Of a stretch of 64,000 nucleotides of DNA, positions 45,863 to 54,411 are shown one piece after another. The stretch spans positions 18,118 to 82,117 of the forward strand of contig JAUSNB010000025.1 in assembly GCA_030645615.1 (NCBI GenBank). The letters are read 5' to 3'. Under the pieces are notes generated by a model, which was not told where the DNA came from, made no database searches, and was given only the letters and a program-made list of their open reading frames with translations. This stretch comes from Actinomycetota bacterium. GTDB taxonomy: Bacteria > Actinomycetota > Actinomycetes > S36-B12. Both the position numbers and the translations under genes were made by a program. Numbering within the stretch: the stretch's first letter is position 1; every line of letters begins with the position of its first letter.

Positions 45863-48019
45863 CTACTCCGCGAGGATGACCAACCGCCGGTACTCGGCCA
45901 GTCCCCCGCTCGTGACGGTGTACGTGACGACGATGAGCCCCGGAGCGGTGGCCGTGACCTGGGCCTGCGTGCCGATCACGGCGACGGTCGCGGGGCCGGC
46001 CGTGTCCGCGACGTTGCCCACCGTCGCGGACACGTCGTCCGCGTAGAGCAGGGGCCACGGTGTCATCCCGACGGGCTGCTCGAGCGGCGTCACCTCGCCC
46101 ACCCGGTCGTCCTGCCATGGCTCGTTCGACAGCTCGAGCATGTAGGGCGGCGTGCGCCGGGCCAGCCTGGTGTCATAGGAGTACTGCTTGTTGTATCCGC
46201 CATTGGACCCGACGACGCAGCGGTACTTCTGGGCCAGCGAGCCCCACAGGTACAGGTTTCCGTTGCGTGCGCCGAAGTACGGGTCCTGGGCGGCGAAGCA
46301 CTGGTCGATCGCCATGACGGCGAAGTTGAACTTCACGTCCGCCGCATTCGAGGTGCGCCAGTCGGCCACCCAGTTGTTCGACGAGTTGAACGGCCGGTAG
46401 ATGTAGGTGAATTTGTTCGACACGACGCCAATGGTGCTCTGCGACGATGCCAGCGGTTGCCCGGTCGTCGTGCCCACGACCTGCTGCGAGTCGATGAGGC
46501 TGCTGGTCAGGACGACGTTGCTCTCGGTGGCCAGCGTGACCTGGCCGCGGAACTGGCCCTGCACGTACAGGTCACCGTTGCTGCACGAGGACCCGTACCA
46601 GGGCGAGGCCGGGTTGGCCAACTCCGATGGAAACCCCTTGTAGGTCGAGCCGGAGCTGAAGTAGCCCTGGTCCGTCGCGTCGTTAGGGATGACGAACGGG
46701 TAGACGCGGGTCCCGGACTTGATCGCGCACGACGGCTCGCTACCGGCGGCCCAGCGGTTGTTGAGGTCGTATGCGTTGTCCGGGTCGTCGGACTCAGTCG
46801 ACCGTCGCACATTCTGGACGTAGATCACGATGCCGGTGAGGTCGGTAAGCACGATCCGCCGGGTCACCTGGTTGGTCGCCGTGCCCGTGCCGAACGACGT
46901 ACCATCGGCCCCGTCGCAGGCGGGCGCGGTGACCTTCGTGTCGGGGCTCGTGACGTACATGACGCCGATGCCGCTCTCCTCGGCGAACCTGATACGGGTC
47001 GGTCCCGTGAAGACGCATCCCGAATCGCTCGCGTGCTTCTTCAGGGTGGCCGGCGAGGGAGGCAGGTCGAGGACCGAGTCGTACCGCGGGTTGCGGTTCG
47101 TCCGATCGGTGCCGTTCGCAGGATTGGCCGCGTCTCCCTGGTACCGCGTGTTGGTCGTGTTCCAGGTGGATCCGTTCCCGTTGTTGCTGTACCCGTAGGA
47201 CGTCTCGATGTACCGATGCGTGCCGGAGCAGCCTGCCTCCCCCGGCTGGAGGCCCTCGGCCGTGCTCCGGCAGGAGGACGTGATGGCGTTCGCGTCGATC
47301 GTGTTGACCAGGCTGGTTGCCTCCAGCCGCCATACGTCGTTGGTGTGCACGGCGCCGCGCAGCCGCTCGCTGCTGTAGATCCCTGCCCACTGGCAGAAGT
47401 TGAGGTTGCGCATCTTCCCGGTCAACGGGCTGATCCCGGTCGGGGAGACCTGCCCCGTCTCGTAGAACCGGCGGGCGCAGAGCAGCCGGGCCAGTTGCTG
47501 GGCCGTCACCCCCGCCGAGCCGCCCGAGTTGGCCGCGGTGCTGTAGGCACCCGGCAGGTCGGCCGACGGAGTCTCGATGTCGCTCATGTACACGTAGTCG
47601 AGGGTCGATCGCTTGGACATGATGCCCTCGACAGTGCGCGTGACCCCGCCTGCGCGACCCATGGAGATGACCCGCACCTCGCCGCCGACGCCGGCCCGGC
47701 TGGCGTCGATCGCGTAGCGGAACTCGCTCTCCGTGTTGCCGCCCGGCACCGGTGCCCACCCGTGCAGGGCCGCGTTCGTCGGGTCGTCGTTGAGGTAGTA
47801 CGTGGGCACGGCCTGGAGCCGCGCGCGATAGTCGTCGATCCCCGCCTCGGCGGCCGCAAGGGCGGCGCTGGCATCCGCGCTTCGCCCCGACGGCTGGATC
47901 TGCCGGATTGCCGCCTGGGTCACGATGAGGGCCAGTGCCATGAGCGCCACGCTCCAGGCCACGACCAGGATCATGGCGACCCCGTCCTCGCGGGCAGCCC
48001 GGTCGGCGCCGCCCGCCAT
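45863..48019 (-). CDS. Large PilX-like pilus-tip/minor protein
   Basis: 718 residues from ATG 48019, which overlaps the previous stop (TGATG). N-terminus REDGVAMILVVAWSVALMALALIV fits a PilX-type prepilin: a Gly before a hydrophobic helix but no Glu5. The remaining roughly 650 residues are extracellular, rich in Ser/Thr/Asn/Tyr with several cysteines (LLCARRF, NFCQWAG, SSCRSTAEG, GCSGTHRY, DQCFAAQ), suggesting disulfides. It is far larger than typical PilX and could be an adhesin-like tip subunit. Confidence 0.75.
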   Translation of the reverse strand: MAGGADRAAREDGVAMILVVAWSVALMALALIVTQAAIRQIQPSGRSADASAALAAAEAGIDDYRARLQAVPTYYLNDDPTNAALHGWAPVPGGNTESEFRYAIDASRAGVGGEVRVISMGRAGGVTRTVEGIMSKRSTLDYVYMSDIETPSADLPGAYSTAANSGGSAGVTAQQLARLLCARRFYETGQVSPTGISPLTGKMRNLNFCQWAGIYSSERLRGAVHTNDVWRLEATSLVNTIDANAITSSCRSTAEGLQPGEAGCSGTHRYIETSYGYSNNGNGSTWNTTNTRYQGDAANPANGTDRTNRNPRYDSVLDLPPSPATLKKHASDSGCVFTGPTRIRFAEESGIGVMYVTSPDTKVTAPACDGADGTSFGTGTATNQVTRRIVLTDLTGIVIYVQNVRRSTESDDPDNAYDLNNRWAAGSEPSCAIKSGTRVYPFVIPNDATDQGYFSSGSTYKGFPSELANPASPWYGSSCSNGDLYVQGQFRGQVTLATESNVVLTSSLIDSQQVVGTTTGQPLASSQSTIGVVSNKFTYIYRPFNSSNNWVADWRTSNAADVKFNFAVMAIDQCFAAQDPYFGARNGNLYLWGSLAQKYRCVVGSNGGYNKQYSYDTRLARRTPPYMLELSNEPWQDDRVGEVTPLEQPVGMTPWPLLYADDVSATVGNVADTAGPATVAVIGTQAQVTATAPGLIVVTYTVTSGGLAEYRRLVILAE

Positions 48020-48663
48020 CACATGTTCTCCAGCCGGACCTGCTGGGTGAGCAGGTTCTTCGGGTCGTTGCGGTCGCCGATCTGGAGCACGACCGATTCC
48101 GGCAGCTCGCCGCCGACCAGCACCACCGGGCCACTGGTGGCGGGCGTCGCGTTGCGGGGCTGGCTGGCCGGCACGACCAGCGGATCGCGCACCCACACCA
48201 CCACGCTCACGGGCGTCGTGGCGGTGGCCGGGAGGGTGAGCAGGTCGCGCTGCATCGGGGCGGCGGCCCACGTCCAGCCTCCCGCGACGGCCGTCGGGGT
48301 CCAGACCTGCGTGGACAGCGTCTGCGAACCGTCTGCGTTGACCGTCGTGAAGATCCTGGCGCGGTAGGGCACGTCGTGCTTGGGCCCGGTCCCCGAGTAC
48401 GTGAAGAAGGTGAGGGAGGTGGGGCTCGCCTCCGAGATGCCGACGGTCTGCCCCTCCGGCACCGCGATGTACCTCAGCAGCCGCCCGGTCCAGTCGCCGG
48501 CGAGCTGCGCGCTTGCCTGGGCATCGGACCGGGCCATGACGTCGCGCACCCCGACGAAGCCCGACATCATCGCGCCACCGACCACGACCATGAGGCCGCC
48601 GAACACGCCCATAGCAACCATGAGCTCGACCAGCGTGAAGCCCTCGTCATGCCGCCTGCGCAT
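48019..48663 (-). CDS. Minor pilin, PilW/PilJ-like
   Basis: 214 residues from ATG 48663, overlapping the previous stop (TGATG). Prepilin site RRRHDEG/FTLVELMVAMGVFGG with Glu5 present. The helix is followed by a beta-rich domain (PTSLTFFTYSGTG, VVVWVRDPLVVP, GPVVLVGGELPESVVLQI). Coupled upstream and downstream by one-base overlaps. Probably part of a tip-priming complex with its neighbours. Confidence 0.88.
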   Translation of the reverse strand: MRRRHDEGFTLVELMVAMGVFGGLMVVVGGAMMSGFVGVRDVMARSDAQASAQLAGDWTGRLLRYIAVPEGQTVGISEASPTSLTFFTYSGTGPKHDVPYRARIFTTVNADGSQTLSTQVWTPTAVAGGWTWAAAPMQRDLLTLPATATTPVSVVVWVRDPLVVPASQPRNATPATSGPVVLVGGELPESVVLQIGDRNDPKNLLTQQVRLENM

Positions 48664-50099
48664 CAGGGGCTCCCCGATGGAGTCGCGGACGCACTCTCCG
48701 ACGGCGAGGGGCAGACGGTGCCGGACGGCGACGGGCTCGCCGACTCGCTCGGTGACGGGCTGGCGGTGCCGGACGGCGACGGGCAAGGGTTGTCGAGGTC
48801 GGCCAGGGTGAACGAGACGGTCACGCTCGGCGGCGCGGTGCCGTCGCCGAGCGGGGCCAGCGGGCTGTCGAGCACCTGGGTCTCGCCGTCCGCGGTGAAG
48901 GTCCAGTCCCCGTACGGCAGCGTCACGCGCACGATCCCCCGGTCGTTCGACGGGCCGAGGTCGACGGGCGCGACGGCGCAGGCGGCGTCCGGACCGGAGT
49001 ACGTGGCGCGCACGAGCGTGTCGGCCGGCAGTCCGCGCAGGCGCACCGGCGCACCCCGCAGCGTGGCGACCGTGGTCCCGCCGGCGTCGAGCGTGAAGGT
49101 CTGCCGAGCCAGGGAGTACGACAGTGGGTCCGCGTCAGTGCACGCGCCGACGTAGGCGCTGACCCCCGCCGGCTCGGGCCAGAGGCCCGACACCGGGGTC
49201 CCGACGATCGCTGCCGTGGCGCTGGCCCCAGTGGAGCTGAACTGCCAGGTGACCGGCAGGTCCCCGGGGATCGGGTAGTCCTGGTTCTCGCCACCGAATT
49301 GCAGGGTCGCCGCCGCGGCCAGCTTGAACGAGGAACGCGACACCGTGTCGGGGCTGATCTGCAGGACAGCGTCGGTGCCCGTGGGCGTGGCGGACACGTA
49401 GCCGGAGCGCGAGACGTGGACGGCCAGCGAACCGGAGGGCGTGAGGTTGGGCACGAACAGGCACCCGTCGGAGCCGGTCGTGAGGGCGAAGCTGTTCGCC
49501 GGGTTGAGGGGGTCGGTGCCCTGGACGACGGTGTCGCTCACCGGCCGCCCTACCTGGTCGATGATCGCGATCGTCGCCGACCCTGTCCCGGCCTGCGAGG
49601 TCGTGGTGTTCGGGAAGATCACCGTGTCGATCGTCGTGGGCTCGCCGAGGTTCCGGCTGGCGACCTCGACGCTGACCCTCAGGTAGGCCTGCCCGGGCGT
49701 GGCCGCGGCACACGAACTGGTCGTCTGGTCGAACCCCACCCAGTTGCTCGTGGTCCGGATCGTGAAGCTGGGGTCGAGCAGCGTGGGGTCGACGCGAGTG
49801 GCGTCCTGGCCCGGCGGGACGGCGCCCTCCAGGAGGCCGATCGGGATGGCGGACGTGCCCAGGGAGCGCAGGTACTCGACCTGGGAGCGGGCAATGGAGG
49901 CAGCCATCGAGCGGTCTGAGTTCTCTCGCACGGCCCGGAGCGCCTGCACGAGGACGCCGATCGTGGCGGTGGACACCACGACGAACACCACGACGGCGGC
50001 GAGGACCTCCACGAGGGTGAAGCCGGCGTCAGCCCGGGCCAGGCTCGACCGGGCGGCGGCATGCGTCGACCCGCGACGGCGCGCGCCGGCCAGCACCAC
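48663..50099 (-). CDS. Minor pilin, PilV-like, with Ser/Pro-repeat tail
   Basis: 478 residues from GTG 50099 (GGGAGG six bases upstream). Prepilin site RADAG/FTLVEVLAAVVVFVVVSTA with Glu5. Two beta-rich extracellular regions follow, one with carboxypeptidase-regulatory-like features (DGCLFVPNLTPSGSLAVHVSRSGYVS). The last 45 residues are a PSPSG/PSPSES repeat with two cysteines, a likely flexible or glycosylated stalk. First gene of the minor pilin operon. Confidence 0.85.
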   Translation of the reverse strand: MVLAGARRRGSTHAAARSSLARADAGFTLVEVLAAVVVFVVVSTATIGVLVQALRAVRENSDRSMAASIARSQVEYLRSLGTSAIPIGLLEGAVPPGQDATRVDPTLLDPSFTIRTTSNWVGFDQTTSSCAAATPGQAYLRVSVEVASRNLGEPTTIDTVIFPNTTTSQAGTGSATIAIIDQVGRPVSDTVVQGTDPLNPANSFALTTGSDGCLFVPNLTPSGSLAVHVSRSGYVSATPTGTDAVLQISPDTVSRSSFKLAAAATLQFGGENQDYPIPGDLPVTWQFSSTGASATAAIVGTPVSGLWPEPAGVSAYVGACTDADPLSYSLARQTFTLDAGGTTVATLRGAPVRLRGLPADTLVRATYSGPDAACAVAPVDLGPSNDRGIVRVTLPYGDWTFTADGETQVLDSPLAPLGDGTAPPSVTVSFTLADLDNPCPSPSGTASPSPSESASPSPSGTVCPSPSESASATPSGSP

Positions 50100-50118
50100 G
50101 GAAACCTCCCTCGGCCCT

Positions 50119-50133
50119 CATAGGGGGTTTCGG
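50119..50133 (-). promoter_or_regulatory. Pilus promoter element upstream of the minor pilin operon
   Basis: CCGAAACCCCCTATG, identical over 15 bases to the element before pilA, lying 19 bases upstream of GTG 50099. It points the same way as the operon. Confidence 0.5.
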
Positions 50134-50181
50134 ATGGAGGAGGCCCCAACTGGGCCTGACCGGGCCGCGTGAATGGAGGGG

Positions 50182-51615
50182 CTAGCGCCCCGTCGGCTTG
50201 CCGGGCTTGGGCAGCGACACCGTGAGCTTCTCCCCCGGCAGGGCCATGACCCTGCGGGCGCCCAGGAAGTTCGGCACGTCGGTGCCCCAGAACGCCTCCA
50301 CGTGCGCCACGAGCCCGCAGCCATTCGTGTGGGCCATCATCGGCACCCCGCCCTTCTCCTGGGGCCCGAGGTACATCACGACGTGCCGGTACGGGCAGAC
50401 CTCGCCGGCCGGGCAGGTGTCATAGAGGACGAGATCGCCCGGCTTGAGCTTCTTCGGCGGGATGGGCGCGTAGTGCGGGTCCAGCGCCGCGCCGTCCCAC
50501 GGCACCATGTCGCGGGTCGACGGGGCCCATCCGTCGCCAGCCGTGCCGAGGCCAGCGCCCTCGGCGTACGCCCGCGAGACGTACGACGAGCAGTCGTACC
50601 GCCACGCCTCGAGCCGGCCGATGCCCTCGCACGCGTAGGGAGCGCCCAGCCTGAGCAACGCCCACTTCAGGGCCACCGCGGCCTGCGCGGTCGCGGCCCC
50701 CTTCACGGCGGTCTTGCACAGGGTGCGGACGTCGACGTCGGCAGGCACGGTCCCGTCGAGCACGGCCTTCGGGCAGCCGTCCTTGCCGACCACGGTCTGC
50801 GGTGCGGCGGCCGCGACCAGCGCCTGGAGCTCGGCCTGGTCGTCCTTGAGCTGCCGCTTGGCCCGGGCCAGGTCCTTCGCCACCGATGTCGCGTGCTCCT
50901 GGTCCGCGTCGGAGCGGATCAGCGCGGCGCCATGGGCGGATTCCACGACGACGGCGTACTGCTGCGCGGCGGCCAGGTCGACGGACTCGTTGCCGGTCGC
51001 CGAGCGCAGGTACATGAGGTTGTCGATGTTGCGCAGCATCTCGTCGGGCTCGCTGCCCAGCACGCCGAGGACGATGTCGACGTCGGTACTGCCCGAGATG
51101 TACAGCTCGCGGACCGACCCGCTGAACTGGTCGGCTGCCCCGGCCAGCGCGGCCTCTGCCTTGCCCCGCTCGCGCATGGTCGCGACGAGGTCCTGCCACG
51201 AGCCCTCGACCACCCGCCTGGCCGCCCTGGAGTTGCCGCTGAGGACCGCGATCCGGTGCTGCCCGCGCTGGACCTTCCGCCACAGCACGGAGTAGTCGTC
51301 GACGAAGCCGGGGTCGAGGGTCGGGGCCGGGTCGGCATTGGCCGGTCGCGGCTGGTCGGGCCGCTGGCCCGGTAGCTGACCTCCGCCGGTCTCGGTCGGC
51401 CGCGGGGCACTCGAACCGACGCCGTCCGAGCCGCTGCCGTCAGAACTGCCACCCGGCGAGCCGCCACCCTCCGATGTCGGGGGGCTGGACGGGTCGCCGT
51501 CTACGGCCATCGCACCGGGGATCGCCCCGCCGAGGCCGGCGAGCACCAGCGCGGCCAGCGCGCCGGCCGCGATCAACGGCGTGCGGCGCCGCGCGCGGAA
51601 CGACGACTGCGACAT
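50182..51615 (-). CDS. Secreted NlpC/P60-type peptidoglycan hydrolase-like protein
   Basis: 477 residues. Signal peptide about 1-36 (TPLIAAGALAALVLAGLGG, AMA/VDGD). A Gly/Ser/Pro linker, then a coiled-coil domain (about 100-260) like RipA-type hydrolases, and a C-terminal NlpC/P60 domain: Cys in WRYDCSSYVSRAY, His in YRHVVMYLG. Could open the cell wall for the pilus or act in division. Adjacent to the minor pilin operon and divergent from the GGDEF/EAL-like gene. Confidence 0.85.
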   Translation of the reverse strand: MSQSSFRARRRTPLIAAGALAALVLAGLGGAIPGAMAVDGDPSSPPTSEGGGSPGGSSDGSGSDGVGSSAPRPTETGGGQLPGQRPDQPRPANADPAPTLDPGFVDDYSVLWRKVQRGQHRIAVLSGNSRAARRVVEGSWQDLVATMRERGKAEAALAGAADQFSGSVRELYISGSTDVDIVLGVLGSEPDEMLRNIDNLMYLRSATGNESVDLAAAQQYAVVVESAHGAALIRSDADQEHATSVAKDLARAKRQLKDDQAELQALVAAAAPQTVVGKDGCPKAVLDGTVPADVDVRTLCKTAVKGAATAQAAVALKWALLRLGAPYACEGIGRLEAWRYDCSSYVSRAYAEGAGLGTAGDGWAPSTRDMVPWDGAALDPHYAPIPPKKLKPGDLVLYDTCPAGEVCPYRHVVMYLGPQEKGGVPMMAHTNGCGLVAHVEAFWGTDVPNFLGARRVMALPGEKLTVSLPKPGKPTGR

Positions 51616-51646
51616 GATGCCGCATTATCGGGGGTACCCTCCCCGT

Positions 51647-54388
51647 GTGACTAATGGGACGGGTGATCCCGGGGCCGGGACGAGGGTCGGCGAGGCCGTC
51701 CGGCCCCCCCGCCCCGCCCGGAATGCGGCTTTGGCGCTCGGTGCGTGGCTCATGCCTGTCACCGCGCACCGGCCGCGCAGCGCACCCGAGCAGCAGATCC
51801 AGGTCCGCGCCGGCGTGGTCGGCCTGGCCTGCCTGGGATCGGCAGCCGCGGCGATGGCAGTGGCAGCGTCCTGGGTGGCCATCCACGCAGACGAACTATC
51901 CGCCCGCTGGCAGCCGATGCCCAGCACGCTGCTCTGGGCTGCGCTGCTCGTTGCCCTGAGCGTCTTCGCCCCCCGCCCGGTGTTCCGCACCCGCAGCGAG
52001 GCGCTCACCCGCAGCGTCCTGGGCAACCCGACGGCGCCCGTGCGCACGTGGCGGTCGACCACGATCACCTTCACGATGGTCCCCGTCGGCGCACTCGTCG
52101 CGGGGCTCTTCTATGACCCGGCGGCGATGGCCCTCCTCGCTGGCGCGGCATTCACCATCCGGTTCCTGGCGATCAGCCGCAGGGGGCTGCCACGCGATCC
52201 GAACGCGCGCTACCACGGCCTCGTGGCCACGTGGGGCTCCGCCGCCGTGGCGGCGGCGGCCTTCGCGATCGTCGCGCCGCTGTCCTCCGCGGTGTCCGTG
52301 GAGGGGTCGATCGTCCCGCTCGTCCTTGCCGCGATCTGCTCGACGTACCTGGGCCTCGCGGTGAGCAGCGTGGACCGCTGGGTCGAGCGGGACCGCACGC
52401 AATGGCTGCTGCTGCGCGACGCGCTCGACTCGCGGCGGATCATCGTCGCACTGGGCGGGGCGCTGATCGCGTGGTCAGTCGCGTTCGCCGGCACCAGCGC
52501 CAGCAAGGCCTTCCCGGACCAGGGTGCCCTGCCCGGGGCGCTCGCCGGCCTGGGCATGTTCCTCGTCGCCCTCCTTGCCCTGTGGTTCGTCTCGATCCGC
52601 ATGTGGGTCCATGAGTCCGTGCGCGCGCTGGGCATGTGGGCCGCGCACCAGAGCGAGGTCATGGCCCGGATCGCCGACGGATCACTCAGCCCCGAACTTG
52701 CCGCGCGGGCCTCGGTGCCGGTCACCGCGCGCATGGCCATCTCGGTGTTCGGCGCGACCCGGGCGATGGTCGTCCTCGACGACGCGCGCGGGCACGTCAT
52801 CACGCACCTGGCGGCGGTTGACACCTACCCGCACGGCCCGAAGCCGGAAGCCCGTGACCTGGCCGAGCCCGGCACCCTGCGCCTGCCCCTCTACCCGGTC
52901 CCCGGGCACCCGAATGCCAGCAGCGTCACGGTGGGACGCTGGCTGTGGGCCGGGTGGTTCATCACGCGCTCGCGCCGCATCGTCGGCACGTTCACCGACC
53001 TGGCCACGTCGGCGCTGCTCGTGCCCGTCATCGCATCGTTCGACGACCGCGACGAGGCTGCCTTTGACGTGATGTTCGACGGCATCAGCCGCTGGCCCAC
53101 CCTGGCCGCGTTCAACCAGGCCGTCGAGCGCATGCAGCGTCGTGCCGACGCGAACCCGCACACCGATTCGCTGCTCATCGGCGTCTACAGCATCGACGAC
53201 TTCGGTGCCATCGCCGGCGGCCGGTTCGAGCAGGCCGCCGTCGCTCAGGTCATGCGCCTTGCGCTCGGGCACCAGCAGTTCGCCGGGCACGACGTGTTCG
53301 CGGCGTACGAGGCCCCGGGCCGAATCTGGATTGCCCTCGGCGGCGGCCCCATCATCCGCAACGGGATCGGCCTGCTGCGCGGCCTGCAAGAGCATGTCAA
53401 CGACCATGGCGCCGTGCCGAGCGCGCGGCTGGACGTGGACGTCCATGTGAGCATCTCGTTCGGCTACGCCGCGCACCAGGTCGACGAGTTCACCCAGGAC
53501 GGGCTCATGACCGCCGCCCTGCACCGGCTTGCCATCGACCAGGGCTCGCGAGACCCCTTCACCGTCGACAACCTGATCGCCTACGACATCAGGCCCGAAG
53601 ACATCATGCGTGAGCTCGACACCCCGGTCACGGCCGTCGACACCCTGAAGACGATGCGGGCCGACGCAGGCAAGCACGATGCCTTCCCGGCCCGATACGC
53701 CCCGCTCGTGGACTGCACCACGGGCGACGTGGCAGCGATGGTGGTCGAGACCGGATGGCGTCAGTCCTTCGGCAGCCTCGACCTCACCGACCCCGAGGCC
53801 TTCCTCTCCCTCGTCGGCCGGCAGCCCCAGGTCGCCGCCGAGGCCACCCGGATCGCGCTGTCCCGGCTGAAGGAGGCCATGGAGCAGGCCGACGAGCTCG
53901 ACCAGCGTGACCTGCCCATGCTCATCGCGCTCCCGTCGATCCTGCTCAGCCCCGAGGCCGCCGAGAACGCCCTGCCCAATCTCGTGACGCCCTTCCTCGA
54001 CCGCCGCGAGTGCGCCAGGACGGTCGTGCTCGTCGATACCGTCCCGACGGGCGCCGGCCAGGCGCTCCGCGTCCTCTCGGACCGAGGCGTCCACATCGCG
54101 GTGACTGCGGCGGCCGCAGCCGGTGCCGAGCAGGCCGACCTCTTCGGGTGGCTGCGGTGGGGCGTGGTCTTCCCCCAGCACGTCATCCAAGGGCCCGCGG
54201 GCATCGACGGCATGACGGTCCAGCAGACCGCTTCGGCGATCGCCACGCGTGACACCCGGCTCATCGGTATCGCCGACAGCAACGTCGACCCTCGCGAACT
54301 CGCCGCACACAACATCGGCTGGACCTTGAGCGCGACCGAGCGCTGGCCGGCACCGGCGGACGCCCTTCCAGCACCGCGCACCGCGTAG
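51647..54388 (+). CDS. Membrane protein with degenerate GGDEF and EAL domains
   Basis: 913 residues from GTG 51647 (VTNGTGDPG). N-terminal third has about seven membrane spans. Residues about 505-635 look like GGDEF (IDDFGAIAGGRFEQ; VSISFGYA) but the signature reads GGGPI instead of GGDEF. Residues about 665-890 look like EAL (ARYAPLVDCTTGDVAAMVVE; LSDRGVHIAVT) but EAL reads VET. Both enzyme sites appear dead. By analogy with FimX, which controls T4P in Pseudomonas, it may sense c-di-GMP. No RBS, so possibly leaderless. Confidence 0.72.
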   Translation: MTNGTGDPGAGTRVGEAVRPPRPARNAALALGAWLMPVTAHRPRSAPEQQIQVRAGVVGLACLGSAAAAMAVAASWVAIHADELSARWQPMPSTLLWAALLVALSVFAPRPVFRTRSEALTRSVLGNPTAPVRTWRSTTITFTMVPVGALVAGLFYDPAAMALLAGAAFTIRFLAISRRGLPRDPNARYHGLVATWGSAAVAAAAFAIVAPLSSAVSVEGSIVPLVLAAICSTYLGLAVSSVDRWVERDRTQWLLLRDALDSRRIIVALGGALIAWSVAFAGTSASKAFPDQGALPGALAGLGMFLVALLALWFVSIRMWVHESVRALGMWAAHQSEVMARIADGSLSPELAARASVPVTARMAISVFGATRAMVVLDDARGHVITHLAAVDTYPHGPKPEARDLAEPGTLRLPLYPVPGHPNASSVTVGRWLWAGWFITRSRRIVGTFTDLATSALLVPVIASFDDRDEAAFDVMFDGISRWPTLAAFNQAVERMQRRADANPHTDSLLIGVYSIDDFGAIAGGRFEQAAVAQVMRLALGHQQFAGHDVFAAYEAPGRIWIALGGGPIIRNGIGLLRGLQEHVNDHGAVPSARLDVDVHVSISFGYAAHQVDEFTQDGLMTAALHRLAIDQGSRDPFTVDNLIAYDIRPEDIMRELDTPVTAVDTLKTMRADAGKHDAFPARYAPLVDCTTGDVAAMVVETGWRQSFGSLDLTDPEAFLSLVGRQPQVAAEATRIALSRLKEAMEQADELDQRDLPMLIALPSILLSPEAAENALPNLVTPFLDRRECARTVVLVDTVPTGAGQALRVLSDRGVHIAVTAAAAAGAEQADLFGWLRWGVVFPQHVIQGPAGIDGMTVQQTASAIATRDTRLIGIADSNVDPRELAAHNIGWTLSATERWPAPADALPAPRTA

Positions 54389-54399
54389 CCGGCCCCGCC

Positions 54400-54405
54400 T
54401 ACGCT
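54400..54405 (+). promoter_or_regulatory. Leaderless-type -10 box for the hydroxyglutarate oxidase gene
   Basis: TACGCT ends six bases before GTG 54412; no RBS is present, as with valS and folC. Confidence 0.5.
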
Positions 54406-54411
54406 GGACCC

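Noticed and set aside
45722..48367. Long open frame on the plus strand opposite the PilX-like gene
   Set aside because: Composition is Arg/Gly/Val-rich shadow sequence; the minus-strand gene has a prepilin N-terminus and overlaps its neighbours correctly.
34425..51615. Secretin (PilQ) gene for the pilus
   Set aside because: No secretin-like frame is present, which fits a monoderm cell.
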